This document shows, in pieces, positions 26,337 through 34,138 of a DNA stretch of 45,599 nucleotides (positions are counted from its first letter, which is position 1; each line of letters starts with the position of its first letter). Source of the DNA: Candidatus Mediterraneibacter norwichensis (GTDB lineage: Bacteria; Bacillota; Clostridia; Lachnospirales; Lachnospiraceae); the NCBI GenBank assembly GCA_019112765.1, contig DXIU01000129.1, positions 1 to 45,599 on the forward strand. Reading direction: 5' to 3'. The position numbers were made by a program, and so were the translations under genes. The notes beneath the pieces are model-generated. The model saw nothing but the letters and a program-made list of their open reading frames with translations, had not been told where the DNA came from and did no database searches.

Positions 26337-26991
26337 TACGGTCACTCTTTATATTAAAGGAAACCGGGATGTAGAAGTGCAGAAAGAGGAAGTGACCCTT
26401 GGAGATATTCTGTCAATGGAATGTTCCGACAAAAAAGTGATTCCCGGAATAAAATCTCTCAGAATTCTGAAAATACAGCAGCCCGGGCGTCAGAGGTATG
26501 TGATATCTGTCCTTGAGATTATCGCGTGCATTCATAAAAACTGTCCCGGTATCGAGGTGCAGAATCTGGGGGAGACAGATATTATCGTTACCTGTGAAAA
26601 CCAGAAGACGCCGGGAAAACTGTGGCATATAGTAAAGACAGTATTTGTGGCGGCAGTCACTTTTTTCGGAGCCGCTTTTACAATTATGGCGTTTAACAAT
26701 GATGTGGATGTGACCCGGCTGTTCGGACAGATCCATGAATTTGCCACCGGAGAGGAAACCTCAGGATTTACAGTACTGGAGATCACATATTCTGCAGGGC
26801 TCACTGCGGGAATCCTTATTTTCTTTAACCATTTCGGCAAAAAGCGTTTTACAGTGGATCCCACGCCGATGGAAATTCAAATGAGGCTGTATGAAAATGA
26901 TATCCAGACCACGCTGGTAGAAAATGCCTCAAGGAGAGGAGATGAAATCGATGTGGGCAGTTCAGATTCTGCTGGCACTGATCGGACTTAG
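26326..26991 (+). CDS. spoVAA: Stage V sporulation protein AA
   Basis: SpoVAA belongs to the SpoVA proteins needed to load dipicolinic acid into the spore and release it in germination. It is 221 aa: a soluble N-terminal domain (about 1-95, opening SSDTVTLYIKGNRDVEV), then two membrane helices (VKTVFVAAVTFFGAAFTIMAF and near ITYSAGLTAGILIFF) and a polar tail. The start is GTG 26326, nine bases after GGAGG. It overlaps the 51-aa ORF upstream and spoVAB downstream by about 50 bases. Confidence 0.9.
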   Translation: MSSDTVTLYIKGNRDVEVQKEEVTLGDILSMECSDKKVIPGIKSLRILKIQQPGRQRYVISVLEIIACIHKNCPGIEVQNLGETDIIVTCENQKTPGKLWHIVKTVFVAAVTFFGAAFTIMAFNNDVDVTRLFGQIHEFATGEETSGFTVLEITYSAGLTAGILIFFNHFGKKRFTVDPTPMEIQMRLYENDIQTTLVENASRRGDEIDVGSSDSAGTDRT

Positions 26992-27367
26992 CGCAGGAAT
27001 CGCAGTGGCGGGCGGACTGTTCGCATTTATTGTAGAATTAGGCGTGGTTGCGGATTTTGCGGATAGAACCCATACAGGAGATAAAGTATTATTTTATGAA
27101 AGCTGTGCCGCTGCGGGCGGCATTGTGGGAAATATCTTTTATGTCTTTCAGATCGATCTGCCGACGGGAGCGTGGTTCCTTGCGGTATACGGCATTCTGG
27201 CCGGTATTTTCGCCGGATGCTGGGCTATGGCGCTGGCAGAAATCTTAAATGTATTCCCCGTATTTCTGCGGAGGACAAAAGTGGTCAGATATCTGACCGT
27301 TCTGATTATAAGTCTTGCGCTGGGTAAGGGCCTGGGCGCATGTCTCTTCTTTTTTAAGGGATGGTGA
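26942..27367 (+). CDS. spoVAB: Stage V sporulation protein AB
   Basis: This is a 141-aa protein with about four membrane helices (WAVQILLALIGLSAGIAVAGG, then AAAGGIVGNIFYVF, WFLAVYGILAGIFAGCWAMALAEI and VRYLTVLIISLALGKGLG). The VPVFLRRTK-like loop (here FPVFLRRTKVV) is typical of SpoVAB. ATG 26942 is five bases after AGGAG. Its stop TGA is immediately adjacent to the stop of spoVAC, which is on the other strand. A 9-bp inverted repeat (27358-27382) spans that junction and has no T-run on either side. Confidence 0.9.
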   Translation: MKSMWAVQILLALIGLSAGIAVAGGLFAFIVELGVVADFADRTHTGDKVLFYESCAAAGGIVGNIFYVFQIDLPTGAWFLAVYGILAGIFAGCWAMALAEILNVFPVFLRRTKVVRYLTVLIISLALGKGLGACLFFFKGW

Positions 27368-27829
27368 CTATGCCACCATCCCCCATATCCAGTAAATCAG
27401 TCCAAGTATCCAGCTTGTAAAGATTCCATACAGTATGACCGGGCCGGCGATGGTAAAGATCTTGCATCCGATTCCAAACACCTGGCCTTCTTTTTTGTAC
27501 TCAATAGCCGGAGCGGCAACGGAGTTGGCAAATCCGGTAATCGGCACCAGAGCGCCGGCCCCGCCCCATTTGGCCAGCCTGGGATAGATGCCGGTTCCTG
27601 TAAGCAGCACGCTGATAAGCACCAGGGTCAGGGAAGTCCATGAACTGCAGTCATCCGGAGAGAGTTTCCGGAATTCACAGTAGTGGAAGATTACCTGTCC
27701 AAGAAAACAGATGGCGCCGCCCAGAAGAAATGCTTTGAGCATGTTCACCCATACATTGTGCTTCGGCGTTTTCTGTTTGACATATTTTTCATACTGCTGT
27801 TCCTGTTTCATACGCTGTACTTTATCCAT
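27368..27829 (-). CDS. spoVAC: Stage V sporulation protein AC, on the opposite strand
   Basis: SpoVAC is a mechanosensitive-channel-like membrane protein of the dipicolinate transport complex. This 153-aa copy is intact: a basic N-terminus (MDKVQRMKQEQQYEKYVKQK), helices such as MLKAFLLGGAICFLGQVIF, and the conserved GAGALVPITGFANSVAAPAIEYKKEG and ILGLIYWIWG. The start is minus-strand ATG 27829, seven bases after AAAGGAGG. It sits exactly where spoVAC is expected between spoVAB and spoVAD, but is inverted relative to all its neighbours. A sigma-F/G-like promoter lies upstream on the minus strand. Confidence 0.93.
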   Translation of the reverse strand: MDKVQRMKQEQQYEKYVKQKTPKHNVWVNMLKAFLLGGAICFLGQVIFHYCEFRKLSPDDCSSWTSLTLVLISVLLTGTGIYPRLAKWGGAGALVPITGFANSVAAPAIEYKKEGQVFGIGCKIFTIAGPVILYGIFTSWILGLIYWIWGMVA

Positions 27830-27962
27830 AGAAGCGCCTCCTTTATTTCCGCCGGAAGCAGACCGCATGACACAGGAAACGCGGCCCTCTGCAGCGGAGT
27901 ATTTGATTCCCCCGGGACTGCCACATCCGGCGGACATGCCGGTCCCGGGCTGCATCTTTTTT

Positions 27963-27991
27963 TATTATCTGAAGCCCGCATGAAAATATAC
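27963..27991 (-). promoter_or_regulatory. Sigma-F/G-like promoter for spoVAC (minus strand)
   Basis: Read on the minus strand, GTATA (27991-27987) and GATAATA (27969-27963) are exactly 17 bases apart. The -35 fits GHATR and the -10 differs from CATWNTA only in its first base. Transcription would start about 125 bases before spoVAC. Confidence 0.55.
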
Positions 27992-28068
27992 TTCATTAAG
28001 AGAACTTGTTTTTTTCGGACTGTGCAGAAGCTTCCGCAGCGCAGATAACAGAAAATTTATTCCGGCAC

Positions 28069-28097
28069 GCATATTCCGGAAGCACCGGCAGATAATA
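28069..28097 (+). promoter_or_regulatory. Sigma-F/G-like promoter for spoVAD-spoVAE
   Basis: GCATA (28069-28073) and GATAATA (28091-28097) are 17 bases apart. The -35 is a perfect GHATR match. It lies about 50 bases before spoVAD. The rest of the 27830-28145 intergenic region shows only short hairpins and AT-rich sequence. Confidence 0.55.
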
Positions 28098-28145
28098 GGC
28101 ATATAAGCAAACGGACACAAAATCAGTGAGGAAAGAGGAAAAGCA

Positions 28146-29186
28146 ATGAATCAGACAAAGGGAGGCCAGAGCCTTGTATTTGAAGAACCGCCGGTTATCG
28201 TAAGCGCAGCGTCCGTGGCCGGAAGCAAAGAGGCGGAAGGACCGCTGGGAAAGCTGTTCGATATGACAAACCAGGACGACCTGTTCGGGGCCGGAACATG
28301 GGAAGAAGCAGAAAGCAATATGCAGAAGGAGGCCTGCGTACTGGCGCTGGGAAAGGCTCATGTGGATCCGGAAGAAGTACGCTGCCTGTTCGGCGGGGAC
28401 CTGCTTCGTCAGGGGGTCGCCACATCCATGGGCGTGGAAGCACTTCAGATTCCTATGTTCGGACTCTATGGGGCCTGTTCCACATCCGGAGAGGCTCTTG
28501 CCCTTGCGGCCATGAGCACGGCGGCAGGATACGGAAAGTATATGCTGGCTGTAACATCCAGCCATTTCGGAAGCGCGGAAAAGGAATTCCGTTTTCCGCT
28601 GGGATATGCCAGCCAGCGGCCCTTGTCCGCCCACTGGACCGTTACGGGAAGCGGGGCATTTCTCGTGGCGCCGGCAGGTACGGACAGGAAGGATGCGGAA
28701 GAAACCTGGCATCATGTGCGGATCGCGGGAGTTACTGTGGGAAAGATTGTAGATTACGGTCTGAAAGATTCCCAGAATATGGGCGCATGTATGGCACCGG
28801 CGGCTATGGATACGATTGTGCAGAATTTCAGGGATATGGGACGGACGGAGGAGGATTACGACAAAGTTATTACGGGAGATCTGGGATATGTAGGACAGTC
28901 TATACTCTTTGATCTGGTCAGAGGGAAGGGCTATGACATCCGGAAAAGGCACATCGACTGCGGTATGGTGATCTTCGACCAGGAGACCCAGGATACTCAC
29001 GCAGGAGGAAGCGGCTGCGGCTGCGCTGCGGCAACGCTTGCTTCCTTTATACTGCCGAAGATTGAAAAAGGGGAGTGGAAACGGGTGCTTTTTGTTCCCA
29101 CCGGCGCATTGATGTCAACGGTCAGCTTCAATGAAGGAGCCAGCGTACCCGGAATTGCCCACGGGATTGTTCTGGAACATTTCTGA
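28146..29186 (+). CDS. spoVAD: Stage V sporulation protein AD
   Basis: SpoVAD is a thiolase-fold protein that binds dipicolinic acid on the spore inner membrane. The 346-aa sequence has the family opening (SLVFEEPPVIVSAASVAGSKE), the YGACSTSGEALALAAM core that corresponds to the thiolase active-site region, and the C-terminal GGSGCGCAATLASF-like block followed by LMSTVSFNEG. The ribosome binding site is GAGGAAAG shortly before ATG 28146. It is 45 bases upstream of spoVAE and transcribed with it. Confidence 0.96.
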   Translation: MNQTKGGQSLVFEEPPVIVSAASVAGSKEAEGPLGKLFDMTNQDDLFGAGTWEEAESNMQKEACVLALGKAHVDPEEVRCLFGGDLLRQGVATSMGVEALQIPMFGLYGACSTSGEALALAAMSTAAGYGKYMLAVTSSHFGSAEKEFRFPLGYASQRPLSAHWTVTGSGAFLVAPAGTDRKDAEETWHHVRIAGVTVGKIVDYGLKDSQNMGACMAPAAMDTIVQNFRDMGRTEEDYDKVITGDLGYVGQSILFDLVRGKGYDIRKRHIDCGMVIFDQETQDTHAGGSGCGCAAATLASFILPKIEKGEWKRVLFVPTGALMSTVSFNEGASVPGIAHGIVLEHF

Positions 29187-29230
29187 CGGGAGCATCCATA
29201 ATAAAACAGAAAAGGAAAGGCGGAGAAAAT

Positions 29231-29587
29231 ATGGAATATTTATATTCATTTCTTATAGGAGGTCTGATCTGCGCGGCGGTTCAGATTCTGCTGGACCGGA
29301 CAAAACTGATGCCCGGACGTGTGATGGTACTGCTGGTCTGCGGCGGCGCGCTGCTGGGATTCTGCGGTGTATATGAACCTTTTCAGGAATTTGCGAAGTC
29401 AGGGGCCAGTGTCCCGCTGCTGGGTTTTGGCAATGTGCTCTGGCAGGGAGTAAAAGAAGCGGTGGACCAGCACGGATTTATCGGAATCTTTATGGGCGGA
29501 TTTACTGCAAGTGCAGTCGGCATCTCTGCGGCTCTTATTTTCGGATATCTGGCGGCGCTTATTTTTGATCCGAAGATGAAAAAATAG
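29231..29587 (+). CDS. spoVAE: Stage V sporulation protein AE
   Basis: This is a 118-aa membrane protein with about three to four helices (YLYSFLIGGLICAAVQILLD, RVMVLLVCGGALLGF and the C-terminal ALIFGYLAALIF). The central GASVPLLGFGNVLWQGVKEAVDQHGFIGIFMGGFTASAVGIS matches SpoVAE (AEB type). It follows spoVAD closely with its own ribosome binding site. The spoVA cluster ends here; no spoVAF-like germinant receptor homologue follows. Confidence 0.93.
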   Translation: MEYLYSFLIGGLICAAVQILLDRTKLMPGRVMVLLVCGGALLGFCGVYEPFQEFAKSGASVPLLGFGNVLWQGVKEAVDQHGFIGIFMGGFTASAVGISAALIFGYLAALIFDPKMKK

Positions 29588-29652
29588 GGAGGCGGATTAA
29601 CCAGGTTTTAACATGGGGAACATGGGGCGCAGCAAAATGAGAGACAGCAATA

Positions 29653-29682
29653 TTGACAAAAACTGTTTTACAATGGTATTAT
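29653..29682 (+). promoter_or_regulatory. Sigma-A-type promoter for glmS
   Basis: A perfect TTGACA (29653-29658) and TATTAT (29677-29682) are 18 bases apart. The predicted transcript has a leader of about 180 nt. Confidence 0.65.
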
Positions 29683-29720
29683 AGACGACAGAGTTGGCAA
29701 AGAGGATGAAATGATGTGTC

Positions 29721-29769
29721 GGGTAATAGAACTTTCAATGTGGAAGGAAGATTTTATTACCCTTTTTAT
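29721..29769 (+). terminator. Terminator-like hairpin inside the glmS leader
   Basis: GGGTAATA (29721-29728) pairs with TATTACCC (29755-29762), followed by TTTTTATTT. A weak inner hairpin CTTTC/GAAGG occupies the loop. It lies downstream of the glmS promoter, so it could attenuate glmS transcription. No glmS-ribozyme core is visible. Confidence 0.45.
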
Positions 29770-29873
29770 TTGACAGGCAGAGGTTCTGAGCGCTTTGCGT
29801 GCTGCTCCGGAAGATCCGGATGTACTGCAGTCTGCTTTGCCGGCGGAGAAGAGTGATAAAGGAGTATAATGCC

Positions 29874-31712
29874 ATGTGTGGAATTGTAGGATATGTGGGA
29901 GAGGAGCAGGCTGCTCCGATTCTGCTGTCAGGACTGGAGAAACTGGAGTACAGAGGCTATGATTCGGCGGGGATTGCAGTCCGCAATGAGGCAGACGGAA
30001 ATATCGAGATTGTTAAGGCAAAGGGACGTTTAAGAATTCTGTCTGAAAAGACAGACGGCGGTATGGCGGTTCCGGGAACCTGCGGAATCGGCCACACCCG
30101 GTGGGCGACGCACGGGGAGCCTTCTGAGAATAACGCGCATCCCCACTGCTCTGAGGACCGGTCTGTTGTACTGGTACACAATGGAATCATTGAAAATTAC
30201 CAGGAGCTGAAAGACAAACTTCTGAAGTCCGGCTATACGTTTTACTCCCAGACGGATACAGAGATCGCGGTAAAACTGGTAGATTACTATTACAGGAAGA
30301 CCGGCACGCCGCTGGAGGCGCTTACCAGAACTATGCTGAGGATCCGCGGATCCTATGCTTTTGGCGTGATGTTTCACGACTGCCCGGGGCGCATATTTGC
30401 AGCGAGAAAAGACAGTCCTCTGATTATCGGAATGAGCAGCACGGGGACGCTGATTGCCTCTGACGTACCTGCGATTCTGGATAAAACAAGAAATGTATAT
30501 TATATCGGCAATCTGGAGATCGCAGAGCTGTCAAAGGATGAGGTTCATTTTTATAATATTGACCGGGAAGAGATCCGGAAAGATATGGTGGAGATCAAAT
30601 GGGATGCCGAGTCCGCGGAAAAAGGCGGATATGAGCATTTCATGCTCAAAGAGATCCACGAGCAGCCCAAAGCGGTTCAGGACACTGTAGGAGCATATGT
30701 AAAAGGCGGACGGATTGACTTTTCTGAGGTGGGACTTACAGAAGATTTCCTGAAAGAGCTGGAGAGGATCTACATTGTGGCCTGCGGTTCTGCCTATCAT
30801 GTGGGTATGGCAGGAAAATACGTTATAGAAGATCTGACGGATACGCCGGTGGAAGTAGATCTGGCTTCCGAGTTCCGTTACAGGAATCCGAAACTTATGA
30901 AGAACTCTCTTGTAATTGTTGTATCTCAGTCCGGAGAGACGGCAGACAGCCTGGCGGCCCTGCGTCTGGCGAAGGAGAAAGGTGTCCCGGTGCTGGGCGT
31001 GGTAAATGTGGTGGGATCCAGCATTGCCCGCGAGAGCGATTATATTCTCTATACTTATGCCGGACCGGAGATTTCAGTGGCAACGACAAAAGCATACAGT
31101 ACGCAGCTGATCGCCATGTACTTGCTGGCCATCGAGACTGCATCTGTAAAAGATAAGATCAGCGAGGAAAGATACAGAGAGCTGATTGAAGAACTGGGAA
31201 GACTGCCGGAGAAAATCCAGAAAACCCTGGATGACAAAGAGAGAATCCAGTGGTTCGCCAGCAAGTATGCAAATGCCAGGGACATCTTTTTTATCGGAAG
31301 AGGTCTGGACTATGCCATCAGCATGGAAGGCAGTCTGAAGATGAAGGAGATCAGCTACATTCATTCCGAGGCCTACGCGGCAGGCGAATTAAAGCACGGC
31401 ACCATCAGTCTGATTGAGGACGGGACGCTGGTTGTCGGCGTAGTAACACAGAAAGCGCTGTTCGAGAAAACCCTCAGCAATATGGTGGAGGTTAAGAGCC
31501 GCGGCGCTTATCTGATGGGTCTTACCCTCTACGGAAATTACAGCATAGAGGATAATGCGGATTTTTCCGTTTACGTGCCGAAGACAGAGCAGTACTTTAC
31601 AACCAGTCTGGCAATTGTGCCTCTGCAGCTGATGGGATACTATGTCAGCGTGGCAAAGGGTCTGGATGTGGATAAACCGAGGAATCTGGCAAAATCCGTT
31701 ACAGTGGAATAA
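29874..31712 (+). CDS. glmS: Glutamine-fructose-6-phosphate aminotransferase
   Basis: GlmS makes glucosamine-6-phosphate, the first dedicated step toward peptidoglycan amino sugars. The N-terminal glutaminase must begin with Met-Cys, fixing the start at ATG 29874 (MCGIVGYVG) and excluding the 25 extra residues in the track. Two SIS domains follow, with SQSGETADSLAALRLAKEKG and the C-terminal DVDKPRNLAKSVTVE. Length, 612 aa, is standard. It is a single-gene unit with its own promoter and a structured leader but no recognisable ribozyme. Confidence 0.96.
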   Translation: MCGIVGYVGEEQAAPILLSGLEKLEYRGYDSAGIAVRNEADGNIEIVKAKGRLRILSEKTDGGMAVPGTCGIGHTRWATHGEPSENNAHPHCSEDRSVVLVHNGIIENYQELKDKLLKSGYTFYSQTDTEIAVKLVDYYYRKTGTPLEALTRTMLRIRGSYAFGVMFHDCPGRIFAARKDSPLIIGMSSTGTLIASDVPAILDKTRNVYYIGNLEIAELSKDEVHFYNIDREEIRKDMVEIKWDAESAEKGGYEHFMLKEIHEQPKAVQDTVGAYVKGGRIDFSEVGLTEDFLKELERIYIVACGSAYHVGMAGKYVIEDLTDTPVEVDLASEFRYRNPKLMKNSLVIVVSQSGETADSLAALRLAKEKGVPVLGVVNVVGSSIARESDYILYTYAGPEISVATTKAYSTQLIAMYLLAIETASVKDKISEERYRELIEELGRLPEKIQKTLDDKERIQWFASKYANARDIFFIGRGLDYAISMEGSLKMKEISYIHSEAYAAGELKHGTISLIEDGTLVVGVVTQKALFEKTLSNMVEVKSRGAYLMGLTLYGNYSIEDNADFSVYVPKTEQYFTTSLAIVPLQLMGYYVSVAKGLDVDKPRNLAKSVTVE

Positions 31713-31736
31713 AGCACATATTATAATTGAATAATA

Positions 31737-31841
31737 ATGGAAATAAGAGAAGAACAGTGCCGCAGAACGGAAGAAAAATTCCTGGCTGCGGGAGCGGACC
31801 GGGTATACCGTACACTGAAAGAGCTGGCGGAATCTTTATAG
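31737..31841 (+). pseudogene. Possible remnant of a HAD-type phosphatase C-terminus (34 codons)
   Basis: An ORF of 34 codons (opening MEIREEQCRRTEEKF) ends in AAGADRVYRTLKELAESL. This resembles the last helix region of HAD-superfamily phosphatases, where a GAD-x-x-x-x-x-x-EL pattern is common. It has no ribosome binding site and no catalytic motifs. It may be a decayed gene end or chance similarity. Confidence 0.25.
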
Positions 31842-31923
31842 ACCCGCCGCGGCTGTCCGGTTATGACGGGCAGCGAAGCGGACTGTGAAGATCCGCCTGA
31901 CCCGGACGGAACCGGGAAATTTA

Positions 31924-31977
31924 AAAAGCCTGCCGGAAGAACAGAGATATATTTTCTCTTTCTTCCGGCAGGCTTTT
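31924..31977. terminator. Bidirectional intrinsic terminator
   Basis: AAAAGCCTGCCGGAAG pairs over 16 bp with CTTCCGGCAGGCTTTT. T-runs are present in both readings, so it can stop plus-strand transcription from glmS and minus-strand transcription of the HicB-like gene. Confidence 0.85.
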
Positions 31978-31984
31978 CTGAGGT

Positions 31985-32263
31985 TTATTCGTCCCATCCT
32001 TCATAGAACCGGATATTTACGCAGATATTTCTTACAATATCTCCTTCTTTTGTCTCGATATCGCCGATATCTGAAACATAGGGAAGAGCCGGTTCGTCTT
32101 CTTCCAGCTCTACGCTGATCCAGTTTCTGGCTGCTTCGTTTGCGTTGTCAATGGCTTCGTCCAGTGTATCGCCGGCAGCTTCGCAGCATTCCAGATCCGG
32201 GAAAAAGGCGTTGTATCCGCCGGACTCTGATCTGCGGAAAACTGCAGGATAAATAAATTTCAT
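31985..32263 (-). CDS. HicB-family protein without a HicA partner
   Basis: This is a 92-aa protein with the HicB partial RNase-H-like fold: it opens MKFIYPAVFRRSESGGYNAFFPDLECCEAAGDTLDEAIDNANEA, the standard HicB pattern. In toxin-antitoxin pairs HicB neutralises the mRNA interferase HicA. No HicA-like ORF of about 60-80 aa exists on either side here. There is also no clear DNA-binding domain after the HicB core. It may be a solitary antitoxin remnant or have another regulatory use. A strong terminator follows it. Confidence 0.82.
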   Translation of the reverse strand: MKFIYPAVFRRSESGGYNAFFPDLECCEAAGDTLDEAIDNANEAARNWISVELEEDEPALPYVSDIGDIETKEGDIVRNICVNIRFYEGWDE

Positions 32264-32388
32264 TTACAGATGTCCCCTTTCTGTTATGAAGTGCGGCGGC
32301 AGTCCGGGAAAGAACCGGACAAACCGTACTCCATTAAGATATAACAGAATGACGGAGAAAACAAGGGGAATTCGCCGCCGTCTGCCGG

Positions 32389-33597
32389 TTATGCCGGATT
32401 TCCGGCGCTTTCCGGCAAGTCTTTTCTGCGTACCCCGGACAGAAGAACGCCAAGCAGCAGAACGGCCGGGAATACAATCGCGCAGAGAATTCCGAAATGA
32501 AGTCCTCTGCCTGCGGAGTCAGAGATCAGTCCGACAAAAGAGGGGCCGCCGGAGCATCCTAGGTCGCCGGCCAGCGCAAAGAAGGCGAACATCGCGGTTC
32601 CGCCGCCTTTCAGGGAAGCTGCCGACAGGCTGAAGGTGCCCGGCCACATAATTCCCACGGAAAAACCGCATATGCCGCAGCCCACAAGGCTGAGGGCGGG
32701 CACAGGGGATAAGGATATAATAAGATAGGAGACAATGCAGAGAACCGCACTGCCGCTCATGGCTTTGGGCAGGGAGAGTTTATCCCCGTAGAGGCCGTAC
32801 AGAAACCGGGATGTCCCCATGCACACGGCAAACAGCATGGGGCCGGCCAGATCTCCCACCGTTTTACTTACGCCAAGTCCCTGCTCCGCAAAGGTGGAAG
32901 CCCATTGGCTTACCGCCTGCTCGCTTGCTCCGGCGCAGGTCATGACTACAAGGAAGATCCAGAACGCGGGTCTTTTTACAAGTCCGGCAAAAGGAATCCC
33001 TTCCTCGTCTTCAGCCACAAGCGGATAGAGCGGTACTTTTGTGAACGCAATCAGATTTACCGCCGGCACAACTGCCCACAGAAGAGCCAGGATCTTCCAG
33101 TTTTCGATTCCGAAGACAAGGAAGAACAGCGTGGATAAAAGCACCACTGCCACATGGCCCCAGCAGTAGAAGGAATGCAGCATGCTCATGGATTTTTCTT
33201 TATTTTCTGTAGGAAGCGCCTCCACAATGGGGCTGATCAGCACTTCCAGCAGTCCGCCGCCCACTGCATAGATCATGACGGAAATCAGCAGTCCGGCAAA
33301 AGGATCCGGAGTCAGATCCGGAAGAAAAGCAAGTCCCGCCAGTCCGGCAAACGCAAAAACATGAGCCGCTATGGCAGAGGCACGGTAGCCCGCCCGGTCC
33401 ACAAAGCCTGCAGAAAGCATATCTACAATCAGCTGCGTGAGAAAATTGACAGTAATCAGTATGGTGATCCGGGATAAAGAGATCCCGTAAGTACTCTGAA
33501 AAGTCAGAAAAAGCAGAGGAACAAAATTGTTTACAACAGCCTGGACAACATATCCGGTATAACAGGCCGTAAGGGTGGATCTGTAAGAAAGTTTCAT
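32389..33597 (-). CDS. MFS transporter
   Basis: This is a 402-aa major facilitator superfamily protein with about twelve hydrophobic helices. The first loop signature GFVDRAGYRASAI is recognisable and the halves are joined by a charged loop (YPLVAEDEEGIPFAGLVKR). Substrate-specific motifs are not evident; its appearance is closest to sugar or small-organic permeases, so the cargo is unknown. The start is minus-strand ATG 33597. A MarR-type regulator is encoded about 540 bases away, beyond a tRNA gene, and might control it, but this is only positional. Confidence 0.85.
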   Translation of the reverse strand: MKLSYRSTLTACYTGYVVQAVVNNFVPLLFLTFQSTYGISLSRITILITVNFLTQLIVDMLSAGFVDRAGYRASAIAAHVFAFAGLAGLAFLPDLTPDPFAGLLISVMIYAVGGGLLEVLISPIVEALPTENKEKSMSMLHSFYCWGHVAVVLLSTLFFLVFGIENWKILALLWAVVPAVNLIAFTKVPLYPLVAEDEEGIPFAGLVKRPAFWIFLVVMTCAGASEQAVSQWASTFAEQGLGVSKTVGDLAGPMLFAVCMGTSRFLYGLYGDKLSLPKAMSGSAVLCIVSYLIISLSPVPALSLVGCGICGFSVGIMWPGTFSLSAASLKGGGTAMFAFFALAGDLGCSGGPSFVGLISDSAGRGLHFGILCAIVFPAVLLLGVLLSGVRRKDLPESAGNPA

Positions 33598-33624
33598 AAT
33601 TTAATCTCCTGTATCTATATAATG

Positions 33625-33646
33625 CTGATTATACATTATACATCAG
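33625..33646 (-). promoter_or_regulatory. Tandem -10-like elements before the MFS gene
   Basis: On the plus strand TATACAT is repeated twice in tandem (33630-33643) between ctgat and atcag. On the minus strand this gives two overlapping TATAAT boxes upstream of the MFS start. No good -35 was found at 17 bases. It could also serve as a repressor site. Confidence 0.3.
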
Positions 33647-33811
33647 AATTCCTGAAAAAACTTGCACCATATTTGCGGAAGAGTTGTATTATACTGCTTT
33701 TTTAGCTGAATCAGAAAAGGCTCCGCCTTTATACTGCGCCAGGCAGCAGGCAGGGGAAAACCTGCCGCTGAAAAAGGACGGAAGATTTTTTGAAAAAAAA
33801 TAAAAAAAGTG

Positions 33812-33840
33812 TTGACATTATCTGGACGGTGTAGTATAGT
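33812..33840 (+). promoter_or_regulatory. Promoter for tRNA-Gly(GCC)
   Basis: A perfect TTGACA (33812-33817) and TATAGT (33835-33840) are 17 bases apart, 32 bases before the tRNA. Confidence 0.75.
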
Positions 33841-33872
33841 ATCTATTGTTCCGGTCAGCGGAACAGAAAAAT

Positions 33873-33945
33873 GCGACAGTGGCTCAGTTGGTAGAGTACG
33901 ACCTTGCCAAGGTCGGGGTCGCGGGTTCGAACCCCGTCTGTCGCT
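33873..33945 (+). tRNA. tRNA-Gly, anticodon GCC
   Basis: Acceptor GCGACAG pairs with CTGTCGC. The D arm is GCTCAGTTGGTAGAGT, the anticodon stem CGACC/GGTCG encloses TTGCCAA (anticodon GCC), and the T arm contains GGGTTCGAACCCC. CCA is not encoded. It complements the tRNA-Gly(CCC) at 6825. Confidence 0.96.
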
Positions 33946-33954
33946 CTTAACAGA

Positions 33955-33988
33955 AGCATCTGGATCTGGAAGATTCAGATGCTTTTTT
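33955..33988 (+). terminator. Intrinsic terminator after tRNA-Gly(GCC)
   Basis: AGCATCTG (33955-33962) pairs with CAGATGCT (33976-33983), followed by a run of Ts. Confidence 0.75.
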
Positions 33989-34068
33989 CATATAACAGCA
34001 GGAACGGAACCGGACAGGAAGAAAGAATGCCTGTCAGTTTACGGATAGAAATTCTTAATTACAGGACT

Positions 34069-34097
34069 TTTACGATCCGGGGATTCTGTGGTATACT
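34069..34097 (+). promoter_or_regulatory. Promoter for the MarR-family gene
   Basis: TTTACG (34069-34074) and TATACT (34092-34097) are 17 bases apart, about 40 bases before the start codon. Confidence 0.55.
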
Positions 34098-34138
34098 GGG
34101 AACACTGAGCAGGAGGGATACGGCAGGGAGGTTTTGCA

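Noticed and set aside
27996-29000. 334-aa ORF antisense to spoVAD
   Set aside because: It is a shadow frame; spoVAD on the plus strand has clear family motifs.
29690-29873. glmS ribozyme
   Set aside because: The conserved core around the cleavage site and the GACGAGG-type segment are absent.
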